Below, one piece after another: positions 12,289-21,433 of a stretch of 64,000 nucleotides of DNA. Origin of the DNA: Myxococcota bacterium. GTDB taxonomy: Bacteria; Myxococcota_A; Bradymonadia; UBA7976; UBA1532. The position numbers were made by a program, and so were the translations under genes. Where the stretch lies: contig CAUJDF010000090.1 of assembly GCA_963169045.1 (NCBI GenBank), positions 23,124 through 87,123 of the forward strand, in the 5' to 3' direction. Position 1 is the first letter of the stretch; each line of letters opens with the position of its first letter. Below the pieces are notes generated by a model. It saw nothing but the letters and a program-made list of their open reading frames with translations. It did no database searches and was not told where the DNA came from.

Positions 12289-13119
12289 GTGCTGCGACTG
12301 CGAAATGCCTGTCTGATCGCGCTCCTGGCGGCGTCGAGCGCCCCGGCCCGCGCCCAGGACGCGGCGCCCGCCGAGGCGCCGTCGCCGCCGGCCGAACCGC
12401 CGCGCACCACCGCCGCCCAGGACGCCGCGCCCGCCGAGCCGCCGCCGCCGACCGCCGCCCAGGAGAAGGCGCGCGCCCACTACGACGACGGCGTCGCCGC
12501 CTTCCGCGCCGGCAACTTCGCCGCCGCGCGCGATCTCTTCGAGCGCGCCTACATGCTCGATCCGGCGCCGGTGCTGCTCTTCAACCTCGGCCGCGCCAAC
12601 GCCGAGCTCGGCGACGCCGAGAAGGCGATCGAGTACTTCACGCTGTACCTCGACCGCGAGCCGCAGGCGACCGACCGCGACGAGGTCGAGCGCCTCATCC
12701 GCACCATGCGCGCCATCGCCGAGCGCCGCGAGCGCGAGGCGGAGCCCGCGCCCGTCCCCGCGTCGGCGCCGGCCTCCGAAGGCCGCGTGGTCGCGAACTT
12801 CGCGCCGCCCCCTTCGCTGCGCCCGTGGGCGTGGACGGCCTTCGGCGTCGGCGCCGCGGGCCTCGGCGCGGGCATCTGGTTCGGCCTCGCGGCGATCGAC
12901 GCCGAGCAGGCGCACAACGCCTCGACCTCGCCGGCGCGCCTCGCGAGCACCAAGGAAGACGCCGAGCGCTCGGCGCTGCTTTCGAACGTCGGCTACGGCG
13001 TCGCGGCGGTCGGGGCGGCGGCAGGGCTGACGCTGTGGCTGCTCGAGCCCACGGGGACGGCGGCGGCGGTGGCGCCCGCGCCGGGCGGCGGCGTCGTCAC
13101 GTGGGGCGGGCGCTTCTGA
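12289..13119 (+). CDS. secreted TPR-repeat protein with C-terminal membrane segments
   Basis: A 276-residue protein. The signal peptide (LRLRNACLIALLAASSAPARA) is followed by a Pro/Ala-rich stretch and at least two TPR units: ARAHYDDGVAAFRAGNFAAARDLFERAYML, seen in two parts around residues 60-90, and the LLFNLGRANAELGDAEKAIEYF unit near 105. After an Ala/Pro linker come two hydrophobic segments (WTAFGVGAAGLGAGIWFGLAA and GYGVAAVGAAAGLTLWLL). This layout is common in Myxococcota, but the partner protein is not known. The start is GTG 12289; a GATAAC -10-like box lies 9 nt upstream, so the mRNA leader may be very short. It is divergent from the lipoprotein operon. Confidence 0.75.
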   Translation: MLRLRNACLIALLAASSAPARAQDAAPAEAPSPPAEPPRTTAAQDAAPAEPPPPTAAQEKARAHYDDGVAAFRAGNFAAARDLFERAYMLDPAPVLLFNLGRANAELGDAEKAIEYFTLYLDREPQATDRDEVERLIRTMRAIAERREREAEPAPVPASAPASEGRVVANFAPPPSLRPWAWTAFGVGAAGLGAGIWFGLAAIDAEQAHNASTSPARLASTKEDAERSALLSNVGYGVAAVGAAAGLTLWLLEPTGTAAAVAPAPGGGVVTWGGRF

Positions 13120-13152
13120 CGGACGGGCGACCGGCGGGAGGCGCTCCGCGGC

Positions 13153-15342
13153 TCAGCGGCGCATGCCCTTCACAAGGAACAGCCTGTTGGCGGATCCGGG
13201 CAGCGGAACCGTGCGGGTCTCGCGGGCTTCGACCAGGTTCGCGTATCGGGCGACCGCCGCTTCGACCGAGTCGAACCAGCGGAGGTGCGACCGCGACGAG
13301 TAGGACGGAACGGAGTAGACGACCGTCGTGCCGGGGCGCACGCGCTCGAGGATCTCGAGATCCCGCTCGATGTGCTCGAGCACCTCGAGCACGACGACGT
13401 GCGAGTAGTCCGATGCAAGAAGGTCGGTCGCGTAGGCGTCCGCGCGGTGGAAGTCGCCGGCACGCGCTGGGTTCCGGGCACGCGCCATCTCGATCGCCTT
13501 CTCCGAAAAGTCGAACCCCGTGTACCGCCCGAGACCCCGCTCGAAGAGCATCTGCGCCAGCTGACCCGGGCCGCACCCGATCTCGAGGAGGTGGGCCGGC
13601 GCCTCGCGTGCGATCCAGTCGGCGACCACCTGCCAGGAGGGGTAGTAGACGCTGTCGGAGTAGTGGCGCCGATACTCGAGGTTCCAGCCGCCCTGCTCGT
13701 AGACGCCGTCGTAGTAGGAGGCGTCGTGCTCAGGTACGTCCTGCGTGTGGAGGGTGGCAGGCGCCGGCGGCGAGGCGGTGGCCGGCGCCGCACTCCGCCC
13801 TGGCCGCACCGCGCCCAGCGTCCGAACGAAGGCATGCAACTGCTGATTCTCGGGATCGAGGTGCAGCGCGGTGCTCAGCAGGTCGACCGCCCGGACGTGT
13901 CGGCCGTCGACCATGTGCTGCTCCGCCTCAGCCATCAGATTTGCCACAACGGTACTGGGCGGCGGCGCGGGCCGATGCCCCAGACGCATGAGGGCATATC
14001 CGTCCAGGCGATTGAGCTCGTCGCAGTCCCGCAGCGCGAGCCACATCTCGAGGCGAGCGACGACGTCGTCGTAGGTCCGACGTTGCACAGCGAAGCTGTA
14101 CTGGCGCCGGGCGTCCTCCCAACGCGCACCGCGCGCGCGGCCCGCCCGGACGTGATCGACGGCGGCGCGCAGGGTCGCCAGCATCTCTTCGTCGGTCTCC
14201 ATCGGACCACGATAGCCGACGCCGTACGCATCGATGATGCGGCCGATGTACTCGAGGCCCGCGTTGGCGATGACCGGCGTGCCGACCTCGAGCCCGTCGA
14301 AGAACCGATTCGGTGTGCAGAATCGCTGGTTGATCTCCACTGCCATGTAGGGAATCAGACACGCGTCCGCGCCGGCGACCCAGCGAGCCATCTCGGTCTG
14401 ATCGACGGCACCATGCAGATGCACGTTGGGTCCGGCGGACCGGATCTCGGCCTCCATGTCGCCATAGCCCAGGAACACGAGGTGGATCTCCTGGGCAGCC
14501 AGCGCCGGCGCCACGCGCAGGAGCCGCTCGATGTTACGCTTGCGGCGTTGGAAGCCGCCGTGGAACAGCAACGTCGTCGCGTTCGGCGGTAGGCTCAGCG
14601 TACGTGCCACCCATCCGCGTTCGGCGGGGGCGGCGGCCCGGAAATCTGGTGCGTTGTAGATCGGCAGCGGGCGATAACGTAGCCCGTACTGGTGCCGGAA
14701 CAGATCCCCGAAGAAGTCGGAGATGGTGATGAAGGCAAACGCCGACCGGATGGCAAGCGCCTCCACGTGATGGATCAGTCGCTTGACCGTGGCGCTGCGG
14801 CGCTCCTGGCCCAGCGCGAACTCATGGAAGTCCAGGATGTAGGGGATGCCGGTGGCGCGGTGAACGATCGATGCGGCGACGCTGCCTTGGTAGTCGGCGA
14901 CCAGCATCGCGTCGAAGGTGGTGCGCGCGGCGACTTCGAGACAACCGTGAGTGATGGCATACGGCGCGACGAAGTCGTCGGTCTGCGCCAACTCCTCGCG
15001 GCTCACATCGCGGTCGCGGTGTCGGAACAGACCGGCGACGAAGGGCTCGGGAAGTGTGTCGATGCGCGTGCGCAGTCGATCGAGCTCTGCGACATCGACC
15101 TTCGGCCCCGGTTGCATCTCCAGCAGCTCGTAGAGGAAGCCGATGTCGACGGCGCCCGTCGCGAACGGCTCGAGCGTGCAGCCTTCCCATAGCGAGACGC
15201 CGGCGTCCTGGTCCGGGCGACCGGGAAGGGCGAGCGTCACCTCCCACCCGCGGTCGGTGAAAATCTGCGCTTGGTTCAGGATCCGGCGATCGATGCGGAT
15301 GTAACCGGCTGGGGTTGCCGTCAAGATCAGAAGACGAGGCAC
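13153..15342 (-). CDS. glycosyltransferase family 4-like / SAM methyltransferase fusion
   Basis: A 729-residue bifunctional protein. Residues 1 to about 440 are a GT-B glycosyltransferase: N-terminal PRLLILTATPAGYIRIDRR, donor-side segments LLFHGGFQRRKRNIERLL and GADACLIPYM, and the EVGTPVIAN region. A short TPR-like helical linker (about 455-505, with RHVRAVDLLSTALHLDPEN) leads to a C-terminal class I methyltransferase with LLEIGCGPGQLAQML and VVLEVLEHIE. It probably glycosylates and methylates a surface glycan. I chose GTG 15342 because GGAGG is 4 nt upstream and the protein begins with a proper beta-strand there. It is next to the very large glycosyltransferase on the same strand. Confidence 0.85.
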   Translation of the reverse strand: MPRLLILTATPAGYIRIDRRILNQAQIFTDRGWEVTLALPGRPDQDAGVSLWEGCTLEPFATGAVDIGFLYELLEMQPGPKVDVAELDRLRTRIDTLPEPFVAGLFRHRDRDVSREELAQTDDFVAPYAITHGCLEVAARTTFDAMLVADYQGSVAASIVHRATGIPYILDFHEFALGQERRSATVKRLIHHVEALAIRSAFAFITISDFFGDLFRHQYGLRYRPLPIYNAPDFRAAAPAERGWVARTLSLPPNATTLLFHGGFQRRKRNIERLLRVAPALAAQEIHLVFLGYGDMEAEIRSAGPNVHLHGAVDQTEMARWVAGADACLIPYMAVEINQRFCTPNRFFDGLEVGTPVIANAGLEYIGRIIDAYGVGYRGPMETDEEMLATLRAAVDHVRAGRARGARWEDARRQYSFAVQRRTYDDVVARLEMWLALRDCDELNRLDGYALMRLGHRPAPPPSTVVANLMAEAEQHMVDGRHVRAVDLLSTALHLDPENQQLHAFVRTLGAVRPGRSAAPATASPPAPATLHTQDVPEHDASYYDGVYEQGGWNLEYRRHYSDSVYYPSWQVVADWIAREAPAHLLEIGCGPGQLAQMLFERGLGRYTGFDFSEKAIEMARARNPARAGDFHRADAYATDLLASDYSHVVVLEVLEHIERDLEILERVRPGTTVVYSVPSYSSRSHLRWFDSVEAAVARYANLVEARETRTVPLPGSANRLFLVKGMRR

Positions 15343-15442
15343 GAAACCTCCACGGTGTGCAGCTGCGCTGGCGCCTGGCGGCACCGACGTGCCGCCTGTT
15401 TTACGTCTGTGCCGGACGGACGGCAACTCCGCGGGCGGACGG

Positions 15443-18400
15443 TCAGCGGTCGGGCGCCGCCCGCCCGAGCGCGGCCTCGGCGCTCCGGTCGCGCGCCGGC
15501 GCCGTCGCGAGCCACGCGCGCAGCGCATCGGCGCCCACGAGCGCGGGCAGGCCGCAGTCGCTCGCGCGGCGGGCGACGCGGTCGGCGTCGGGCCAGGTCT
15601 CTTCGAGATAGACGGCGTCGGCGGCGAGGTACAGGCCGGCCTCGCGGTCCGGCGCGAGGTGCGCGTCGACGACGAGCACCGTCGCCTCGGGGACGCCGAG
15701 GCGACCGAGCCGCGCGACGCACGTCGGGGCCTCGCCGGGCGCGGCGCGCAGCCAGTACGCGCAGCCGGGCGCGAGCGAGGTCAGCAGCGCGCGGAGCGCC
15801 GCGTCGTCGTCCCACGGCGGCACGACGAGGACGTTGCGGTCCGCGGCCTCGACCACGCGGACGGGCGGCGTGTCGGGGCGGAAGCCGGCTTCGCTGCCGA
15901 ACGGGACGAAGTGGGCCTCGCGGTCGAACGGGCCGCCGGGCCGGCGGGCGAGGCGCGCCCGCTCCTCCGGCGAGGGCGCGGGCGCGGCCGGGCCGGGGGC
16001 GACGACGTCGGCGAGGAGCACGCGGTAGCCGGCGAGCGCGGCGCGGCGGCGGAAGTCCTCGTCCGCGGCGCCGCCGAGGAACGGATCGAGGCCGCCGATA
16101 CGCTCGAGCAGGCCGCGCTTGAGCAGGACGCAGCCGAGGTCCGCGTCGGTGGCCACGCCCGCGTCGGCGGCTGCGCCCGCGTGGGCGGCCGCGCCCGCGT
16201 CGGCGGCCGCGCCCCTGTTGATGGCGGCGCCCGCGTCGGCGCCCGCAACGGCGGCCGCGCCCGCGGCGGCGACGGCGCCGACGTCGGGCGCCTCGTCCGC
16301 CCACCACTGGAGCCGGCCGAGCCACAGGTCGGGCACCTCGCGGTCGCCGCGCAGGAGCGCGACGCGCTCGCCGTCGGCCAGCGCGAGGCCCTGGTCGGCG
16401 GCCTTGGCGTCGTTGACGGGCCGCGGGTTGAGCTGGACGCGCACGCGCTCGTCGCGGGCCTTCTCGGCGCGCACCCACGCCGCCACCGACGCGTCCCGGC
16501 CGGGATCCACGAGCACGAGGTCGTAGGGCACGTGCGTGTGGGCGCGCACCGAGGCGACGCAGCGCTGAAGAGCCGCCGCGTCGCCGGTGGCGATCACGAC
16601 GACCGAGGTGCTGCCCTTGCGGGCGGGGACGACGCCGAGGGCGCGCAGGGCGTCGTACCAGGCGCCGCGCTCCGCGAGCGGGTGGCGCCGCACGAGGGCG
16701 AGCAGGTCGCGGCGACGCGTGTCGTCGTCGACGCTCGGGCGGAGCGCCTCGACCGTCGCCGCGCGGACGTGGGCGACGGGTCCGCGGCGCAGGAGGCGCG
16801 CCAGGAGATCGCGCGCGACCTCCGTACCCAGCGCGGGATCGGGGCCGTCGCCGAGCGCGTCGCGGGCCGCGACGAGCGCGGCGAGCGGGACGACGTCTCG
16901 GGTCAGGAGGCGGTCGGCGTCGACCGGGTCGCCGAGGTCGAAGGTCGCCGGGGAGGCCTGCTCGACGACGCGGCCGTCGCGGAGGGCGACGGTCCAGGCG
17001 TCGGCGAAGGCGGCGACGGCGTCCCCGGCGGCGAGCCGGTCCATCACGCGCGGGAGGTGGTCGGGCGTCCAGCTGTCGCCGGCGCCGAGGAACGCCACGA
17101 ACGCGCCGCGGGCGTCGGCGAGGGTGCCGGCGCGCACGCGCGGGTCGGCCGGCGCACGGTCGGCGGCCACGCCGCAATCGCTCGAGCGCGGGTCGGCGCC
17201 CTGCGCGTCGCCCGCGCCCTCGACGAGCACCTCGAGGTCGTCCCACGCCTGCGCCAGCGCGAAGGGCACGGCGTCGGGGTGGGCGACGACCGACACGAGC
17301 GGTCCGCCGCCGCGGGGGGCCGAGGGCCGCGGCTCCGCCGGCGCGAGGGGATACACGTCGTCGAGCAGGCGGCGGCGGATGGCGTCGACATCGGCGCGGA
17401 CGCCGGCGCGGGCGACCAGGGCCCTCGCCCGGGCGGCGGCGTCGTCGTCGGCGGGCTTCAGGCGCAGCGCCAGGAGCGCATGGTGCGCCGCCGCCGCGTC
17501 GTCGCCGCGGCCCTCGCAGATGCGGGCGCGCAGCGTGGCGACGTCGAAGCCGGGCCCCTGGCGCCCGGCGAGGGCGTCCACGCGGGCGGCGGCCTCGCCG
17601 GCGCGCCCGGCGGCGAGGAGCCGGGCGACCGCCCCCACCTCCTCGCGCACGTCGGCGAGGCGGGCGCGGAGCGCATCGGGCAGCGCGCGCGGGCGCGGCA
17701 GCCACGCGGCGTAGTCGTCGACGAGGGCGGCGGCGCGGTCGAGGGCGCCGCCGCACACCAGGGCATCGAAGAGGCGCTCGACCACCTCGTCCCAGGCGAA
17801 GCGGCCGGGGATCGCCTCGAGGAAGTGCGCCGCGTTGGTGGGGTCCTGGTAGTCGCGCAGGCAGCGGGCGACGACCAGCCAGGCGCGCGCGGCCGCCGTC
17901 TCCGAGCCGCCGCGCTCGGGCGCGGACCAGTCGAAGTCGGGGAAGAGCTCGGGCAGCGGGCGGCGCGCCAGGTGGCGGCGGATGATCTTCGAGTCGTAGG
18001 ACAGGTCGACGCCGTGCCCGAAGGACACGTTCCCGTCGTGCTTTCGATAGAGGTAGACGACCTCCTCGATCTTGCGCACGCGGGCGTGGCCGGCGAGGCG
18101 CGTCCAGAACTCGTAGTCCTGCGCGCGGACGAACTCGTCGTCGTAGACGCCGAAGCGCTCGTAGAGCGCGCGGCGGATGAGCGTGCCGCCGTCCGGGATG
18201 ACCGATCCGTGCAGAAAGGCGTAGGGCAGGCGCGCTTCGCGCCCCGTCCAGTCGCTGGGGACGTAGGGCGCGAGGTCCTCGCCGGTGCCGTCGTCGAAGA
18301 GCTGCAGGTTGCCGTAGACGATGTCGAGGCCCGGATCGTCCGCGATCGCCCGGGCGTAGCGCGTCAGCGTCTCGGGGACGAGCACGTCGTCGTCGGCGAG

Positions 18401-19366
18401 CCACAGCACGAACTCGCCGCGGGACTCGAAGACGGCGCGGTTGCGGGTGCGCGAGCGGCCGGCGTTCTCGGGCTGGCGGAAGACGCGGACGCGCGGGTCG
18501 GTCACCCGCGCGAGCACCGCCGGAGTGTCGTCGGTGGAGCCGTCGTCGACGACCACCACCTCCAGATCGGCGAACGGCTGGCTCAGCGCGCTGCCGATGG
18601 CGTCCAGCAGGAAGCGCGCGCGGTTGTACGTCGGGATGCAGACCGAGACGAACGGGCGACGCACGCCGGCGGCGACGGGCGGCGCGAAGACGTGGGGCGC
18701 ACCGGCCCCGACGGGCGGCGCGACGGCGGCCCGGGGCACGCCGGCCCCGACGGCGAGCCCGGTCGGGTCCGCGCCGGCGGCCTCTGTGTCGGGCGCGTCC
18801 GCCGGTTCGCAGCCGCCGGTGGCGCCGTCCTCGTGCGGCGGCCGGGCGCCCGCGTCGTCACCCGCATGGTCCTCGTGCGGCGGCCGGGCGCCCGCGTCGT
18901 CACCCGCAAGGTCGTCGTGCGGCCGCCGGGGACTCACTTCCAGTCCCGGGAGGTCGTCGTGCGGCCGCCGGGGACTCAATTCCAGTCCCGGGAGGTCGTC
19001 GTGCGGCCGCCGGGGACTCAATTCCAGTCCCGGAAGGTCGTCGTGCGGCCGCCGGGAACTCGAATCGAGTCCCGGGAGGTCGTCGTGCGGCCGCCGGGGA
19101 CTCAATTCCAGTCTTTCGAAGCCTTCGAGTGGGCCGCTGGGGCTCGATTCCAGTCTTTGGAGGGCGTCGCCGCGGTCGTCGGGGGCCGCGAGCAGCGCCC
19201 GCAGCCGCTCCGCCTCGGCGCGCCACGCCCCCATCGCCCGCGCGTAGAGCGCGGCGGCGCGGTCCAGATCGCCGGCCGCGTGCGCCGCGCGCGCCGCGCG
19301 TTCCCACGCCTCCGGCGGCATGCCGCCGTCGGCCGACAGGCCTCCGTCTCGGTTTTCGCGAGTCAC
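15443..19366 (-). CDS. large multi-domain family 2 glycosyltransferase with internal repeats
   Basis: A 1307-residue protein. Residues 15-60 form a TPR-like helical segment. Residues about 73-181 are a low-complexity 14-residue repeat (core SPRRPHDDLPGLEL). A clear GT-A domain starts near 238 (VSVCIPTYNRARF, VVVDDGSTDDT, FVLWLADDDVLVPE). A helical region follows, then two weaker GT-A-like segments near 690 (PLVSVVAHPD, FLGAGDSWTPDHLP) and 918 (TSVVVIATGD, YDLVLVDPG). The last is interrupted at about 1032-1075 by an Ala/Asp-rich insert. It is probably a polysaccharide-assembly enzyme. The later domains lack clear DXD motifs and may be non-catalytic. I chose GTG 19366; the frame is open slightly further upstream. 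Confidence 0.8.
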   Translation of the reverse strand: MTRENRDGGLSADGGMPPEAWERAARAAHAAGDLDRAAALYARAMGAWRAEAERLRALLAAPDDRGDALQRLESSPSGPLEGFERLELSPRRPHDDLPGLDSSSRRPHDDLPGLELSPRRPHDDLPGLELSPRRPHDDLPGLEVSPRRPHDDLAGDDAGARPPHEDHAGDDAGARPPHEDGATGGCEPADAPDTEAAGADPTGLAVGAGVPRAAVAPPVGAGAPHVFAPPVAAGVRRPFVSVCIPTYNRARFLLDAIGSALSQPFADLEVVVVDDGSTDDTPAVLARVTDPRVRVFRQPENAGRSRTRNRAVFESRGEFVLWLADDDVLVPETLTRYARAIADDPGLDIVYGNLQLFDDGTGEDLAPYVPSDWTGREARLPYAFLHGSVIPDGGTLIRRALYERFGVYDDEFVRAQDYEFWTRLAGHARVRKIEEVVYLYRKHDGNVSFGHGVDLSYDSKIIRRHLARRPLPELFPDFDWSAPERGGSETAAARAWLVVARCLRDYQDPTNAAHFLEAIPGRFAWDEVVERLFDALVCGGALDRAAALVDDYAAWLPRPRALPDALRARLADVREEVGAVARLLAAGRAGEAAARVDALAGRQGPGFDVATLRARICEGRGDDAAAAHHALLALRLKPADDDAAARARALVARAGVRADVDAIRRRLLDDVYPLAPAEPRPSAPRGGGPLVSVVAHPDAVPFALAQAWDDLEVLVEGAGDAQGADPRSSDCGVAADRAPADPRVRAGTLADARGAFVAFLGAGDSWTPDHLPRVMDRLAAGDAVAAFADAWTVALRDGRVVEQASPATFDLGDPVDADRLLTRDVVPLAALVAARDALGDGPDPALGTEVARDLLARLLRRGPVAHVRAATVEALRPSVDDDTRRRDLLALVRRHPLAERGAWYDALRALGVVPARKGSTSVVVIATGDAAALQRCVASVRAHTHVPYDLVLVDPGRDASVAAWVRAEKARDERVRVQLNPRPVNDAKAADQGLALADGERVALLRGDREVPDLWLGRLQWWADEAPDVGAVAAAGAAAVAGADAGAAINRGAAADAGAAAHAGAAADAGVATDADLGCVLLKRGLLERIGGLDPFLGGAADEDFRRRAALAGYRVLLADVVAPGPAAPAPSPEERARLARRPGGPFDREAHFVPFGSEAGFRPDTPPVRVVEAADRNVLVVPPWDDDAALRALLTSLAPGCAYWLRAAPGEAPTCVARLGRLGVPEATVLVVDAHLAPDREAGLYLAADAVYLEETWPDADRVARRASDCGLPALVGADALRAWLATAPARDRSAEAALGRAAPDR
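16140..16270 (-). repeat. Ala-rich in-frame low-complexity insert in the large glycosyltransferase
   Basis: On the plus strand this is a run of gcgcccgcgtcggcggcc-like units. In the minus-strand gene it encodes AGAAADAGAAAHAGAAADAG-type sequence at about residues 1032-1075, inside the third GT-A-like segment. The length keeps the reading frame. Confidence 0.7.
18835..19130 (-). repeat. 42-bp tandem repeat encoding a 14-residue unit
   Basis: Unit length is 42 bp. Five near-identical copies at about 18910-19120 encode SPRRPHDDLPGLEL-type units. Two diverged copies at about 18835-18910 encode GARPPHEDHAGDDA-type units, and the first copies next to the N-terminal domain are also degenerate. All keep the frame of the large glycosyltransferase, so this is a coding minisatellite, not a CRISPR or an intergenic repeat. 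Confidence 0.9.
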
Positions 19367-19403
19367 GCCGCGAACATAGCACCGCTCGCCGGCGCGGTCG
19401 TCT

Positions 19404-20837
19404 TCAGCCCTTGACCACCGCCATCGGGACGAGACGCGCCACCTTGCGCGCGATGCCGGCGCCATGGACGACCTCGACGACGTCGGCCACGTCCTTGTAG
19501 GCCTCGGACATCTCCTCGGCGAGCGTCCCGAGGCTGTCGGTGCGGACCCAGATGCCGCGGTCCTGCAGCTCGCGCCAGATCGGCCGCCCCTTCGCCCGCT
19601 TCTTGGCCTCGTGGCGCGACATCGTGCGCCCGGCGCCGTGGCAGCTCGACCCGAACGTCTCGCGCATCGACCCCTCGGTCCCCGCGAGCACGAAGCTGTA
19701 GCGCCCCATGTCGCCGGGGATCATCACCGGCTGCCCCACCGCCCGGTAGCGCGCGGGGACCGCCGGGTGCCCCGGCCCGAACGCGCGCGTGGCGCCCTTG
19801 CGGTGCACGCAGAGCTTGCGCTCCCGACCGTCGACGGTGTGGTTCTCCCACTTCGCGATGTTGTGGCAGACGTCGTAGACGAGGTCGAGGCCGAGTCCCT
19901 GCGGGCCCTCGCCGAAGAAGCTCGTGAGCGCCTCGCGCACGTGGTGCGTCATCACCTGGCGGTTGGCGAAGGCGAAGTTGATGGCGCACGCCATCGCCCC
20001 GAAGTAGGCGCGCGCCTCGGGGCTACCGAGCGGCGCGGCGCAGAGCTGACGGTCCGGCAGCTCGATCGCGTACTTCTGCGACGCTTGCAGCATGGTCCGC
20101 AGCGAGTCGTCGCACACCTGGTAGCCGAAGCCGCGGCTGCCGGAGTGGATCATCACCGTCACCCCGTCCGCGAACAGGCCGAACGCCTCGGCGGCGCGCT
20201 CGTCGAAGATCTCGGCGACGTAGGCGAGCTCGCAGAAGTGGTTGCCGGAGCCGAGCGAGCCGAGCTGCGGGCGGCCGCGCTCCCGGGCGCGCGCCGAGAC
20301 GAGCGCGGGATCGGCGCCGGCCATGGTGCCGCCCTCTTCGATGACGTCGAGGTCCGCGCGGCGGCCCATGCCCTGGGCGACCACCCACGCGGCGCCCCGG
20401 CGGAGCACGTCGTCGAGCTCGCGATCGCCCAGCTTGCGCCGGCTCTCCGATCCGACGCCGGACGGGATGGCTTGGTGCAGCGCGATCGAGAGCTCGTCGA
20501 GGTGCGGCACCACCTGGTCGCGGCGCAGGTCGGAGCGCAACAGGCGGACGCCGCAGTTGATGTCGTAGCCGACGCCGCCCGGAGAGAGCACGCCCTCGTC
20601 GGGGTCGAAGGCCGCCACCCCGCCGATGGGGAAGCCGTATCCCCAGTGCATGTCGGGCATGGCCATCGAGTAGCCGACGATGCCCGGCAGCCAGGCCACG
20701 TTGGCCACCTGCTCGAGGCTCTTGTCGCGGCGGATGTCGGCCATCATCCGCTCCGAGGCGAAGATGCGGCCGGGGACGCGCATCTTGCCGTGGCGCGGGA
20801 TCTCCCAGCGGAACGCGTCGATCTGGCGGAGCTCCAT
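19404..20837 (-). CDS. rtcB: RNA-splicing ligase RtcB
   Basis: A 477-residue GTP- and Mn2+-dependent RNA ligase that joins 2',3'-cyclic-phosphate and 5'-OH ends. Family signatures are present throughout: MPDMHWGYGFPIGGVAAF, the metal-binding Cys in GVGYDINCGVRLLR, GSGNHFCE, MIHSGSRGFG, and the guanylylated-His motif SSCHGAGRTMSR. Length is normal. The ATG is 6 nt downstream of the archease stop, so the two genes form an operon. In many bacteria such pairs act in repair of cleaved RNAs; no RtcA or RtcR regulator is seen here. Confidence 0.96.
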   Translation of the reverse strand: MELRQIDAFRWEIPRHGKMRVPGRIFASERMMADIRRDKSLEQVANVAWLPGIVGYSMAMPDMHWGYGFPIGGVAAFDPDEGVLSPGGVGYDINCGVRLLRSDLRRDQVVPHLDELSIALHQAIPSGVGSESRRKLGDRELDDVLRRGAAWVVAQGMGRRADLDVIEEGGTMAGADPALVSARARERGRPQLGSLGSGNHFCELAYVAEIFDERAAEAFGLFADGVTVMIHSGSRGFGYQVCDDSLRTMLQASQKYAIELPDRQLCAAPLGSPEARAYFGAMACAINFAFANRQVMTHHVREALTSFFGEGPQGLGLDLVYDVCHNIAKWENHTVDGRERKLCVHRKGATRAFGPGHPAVPARYRAVGQPVMIPGDMGRYSFVLAGTEGSMRETFGSSCHGAGRTMSRHEAKKRAKGRPIWRELQDRGIWVRTDSLGTLAEEMSEAYKDVADVVEVVHGAGIARKVARLVPMAVVKG

Positions 20838-20843
20838 CTTCCC

Positions 20844-21254
20844 TCACACGTCGACGACGAACCGGGCGCGCCAGCGGCCGCCGTCCCCGGTCAGGTGCAG
20901 GTCGTGGTAGGTCGCGCTCTTCAGCTCGGTCGCCACCGCGCCGCGCTCGCCGGCGAGGCGGGCGGCGAGGCCGTTCCCATCGAGGCGCACGTCGGCGGCG
21001 CGCGTCAGGAAGCCTTCGGCCACCGCCAGGTAGATCACCTCGTTGAGCCAGCGGACGAGGCGGTCCTCGGGATCGAGCGCGTCGAGCGCCAACTCGCGTG
21101 TGTCCCAGGACCGTCGCGGACCGGGCCGCGCGTCGTCGGTCATGACGCACACGAGCGCCCGCGCCGCCTGCGCCAGGAGCGCCGCCTCGCTCTCCGCCCA
21201 CACCGAGAGGGCGAGGTCCGCGGTGTGATCGAGCGCTCGCCAGCCACGGGTCAT
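20844..21254 (-). CDS. archease
   Basis: A 136-residue protein with the archease start MTRGWRALDHTADLALSVWA. It also has the acidic metal-binding pattern (DHTAD near the N-terminus, LDPEDRLVRWLNEVIYLAV in the middle) and the family C-terminal sequence KSATYHDLHL. Archease speeds RtcB guanylylation and turnover, and the rtcB gene follows after 6 nt, which supports the call. I chose ATG 21254; upstream the frame is Arg-rich and unlike the family. It is divergent from the Gly-rich lipoprotein gene across about 180 bp. Confidence 0.92.
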   Translation of the reverse strand: MTRGWRALDHTADLALSVWAESEAALLAQAARALVCVMTDDARPGPRRSWDTRELALDALDPEDRLVRWLNEVIYLAVAEGFLTRAADVRLDGNGLAARLAGERGAVATELKSATYHDLHLTGDGGRWRARFVVDV

Positions 21255-21433
21255 GTGGTCGAGACGTCCCTTCCGCCGGCGACGTCGCGTCGGACGGCGC
21301 CGTTCTGTTCGGCTGACACTGCAATCTTCCGTACACGAACGGTTGCCCCGAACCGGCAGGTGTTCGTAAAGTCGCGCGTTCATTGGCCCGGGAGGCGAGG
21401 CCTCCCGGGAGGCGCAGAAGGGGAGAGAGGCAG

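Noticed and set aside
18835..19130. Possible CRISPR array
   Set aside because: The units are directly adjacent with no unique spacers and keep one reading frame inside the glycosyltransferase.
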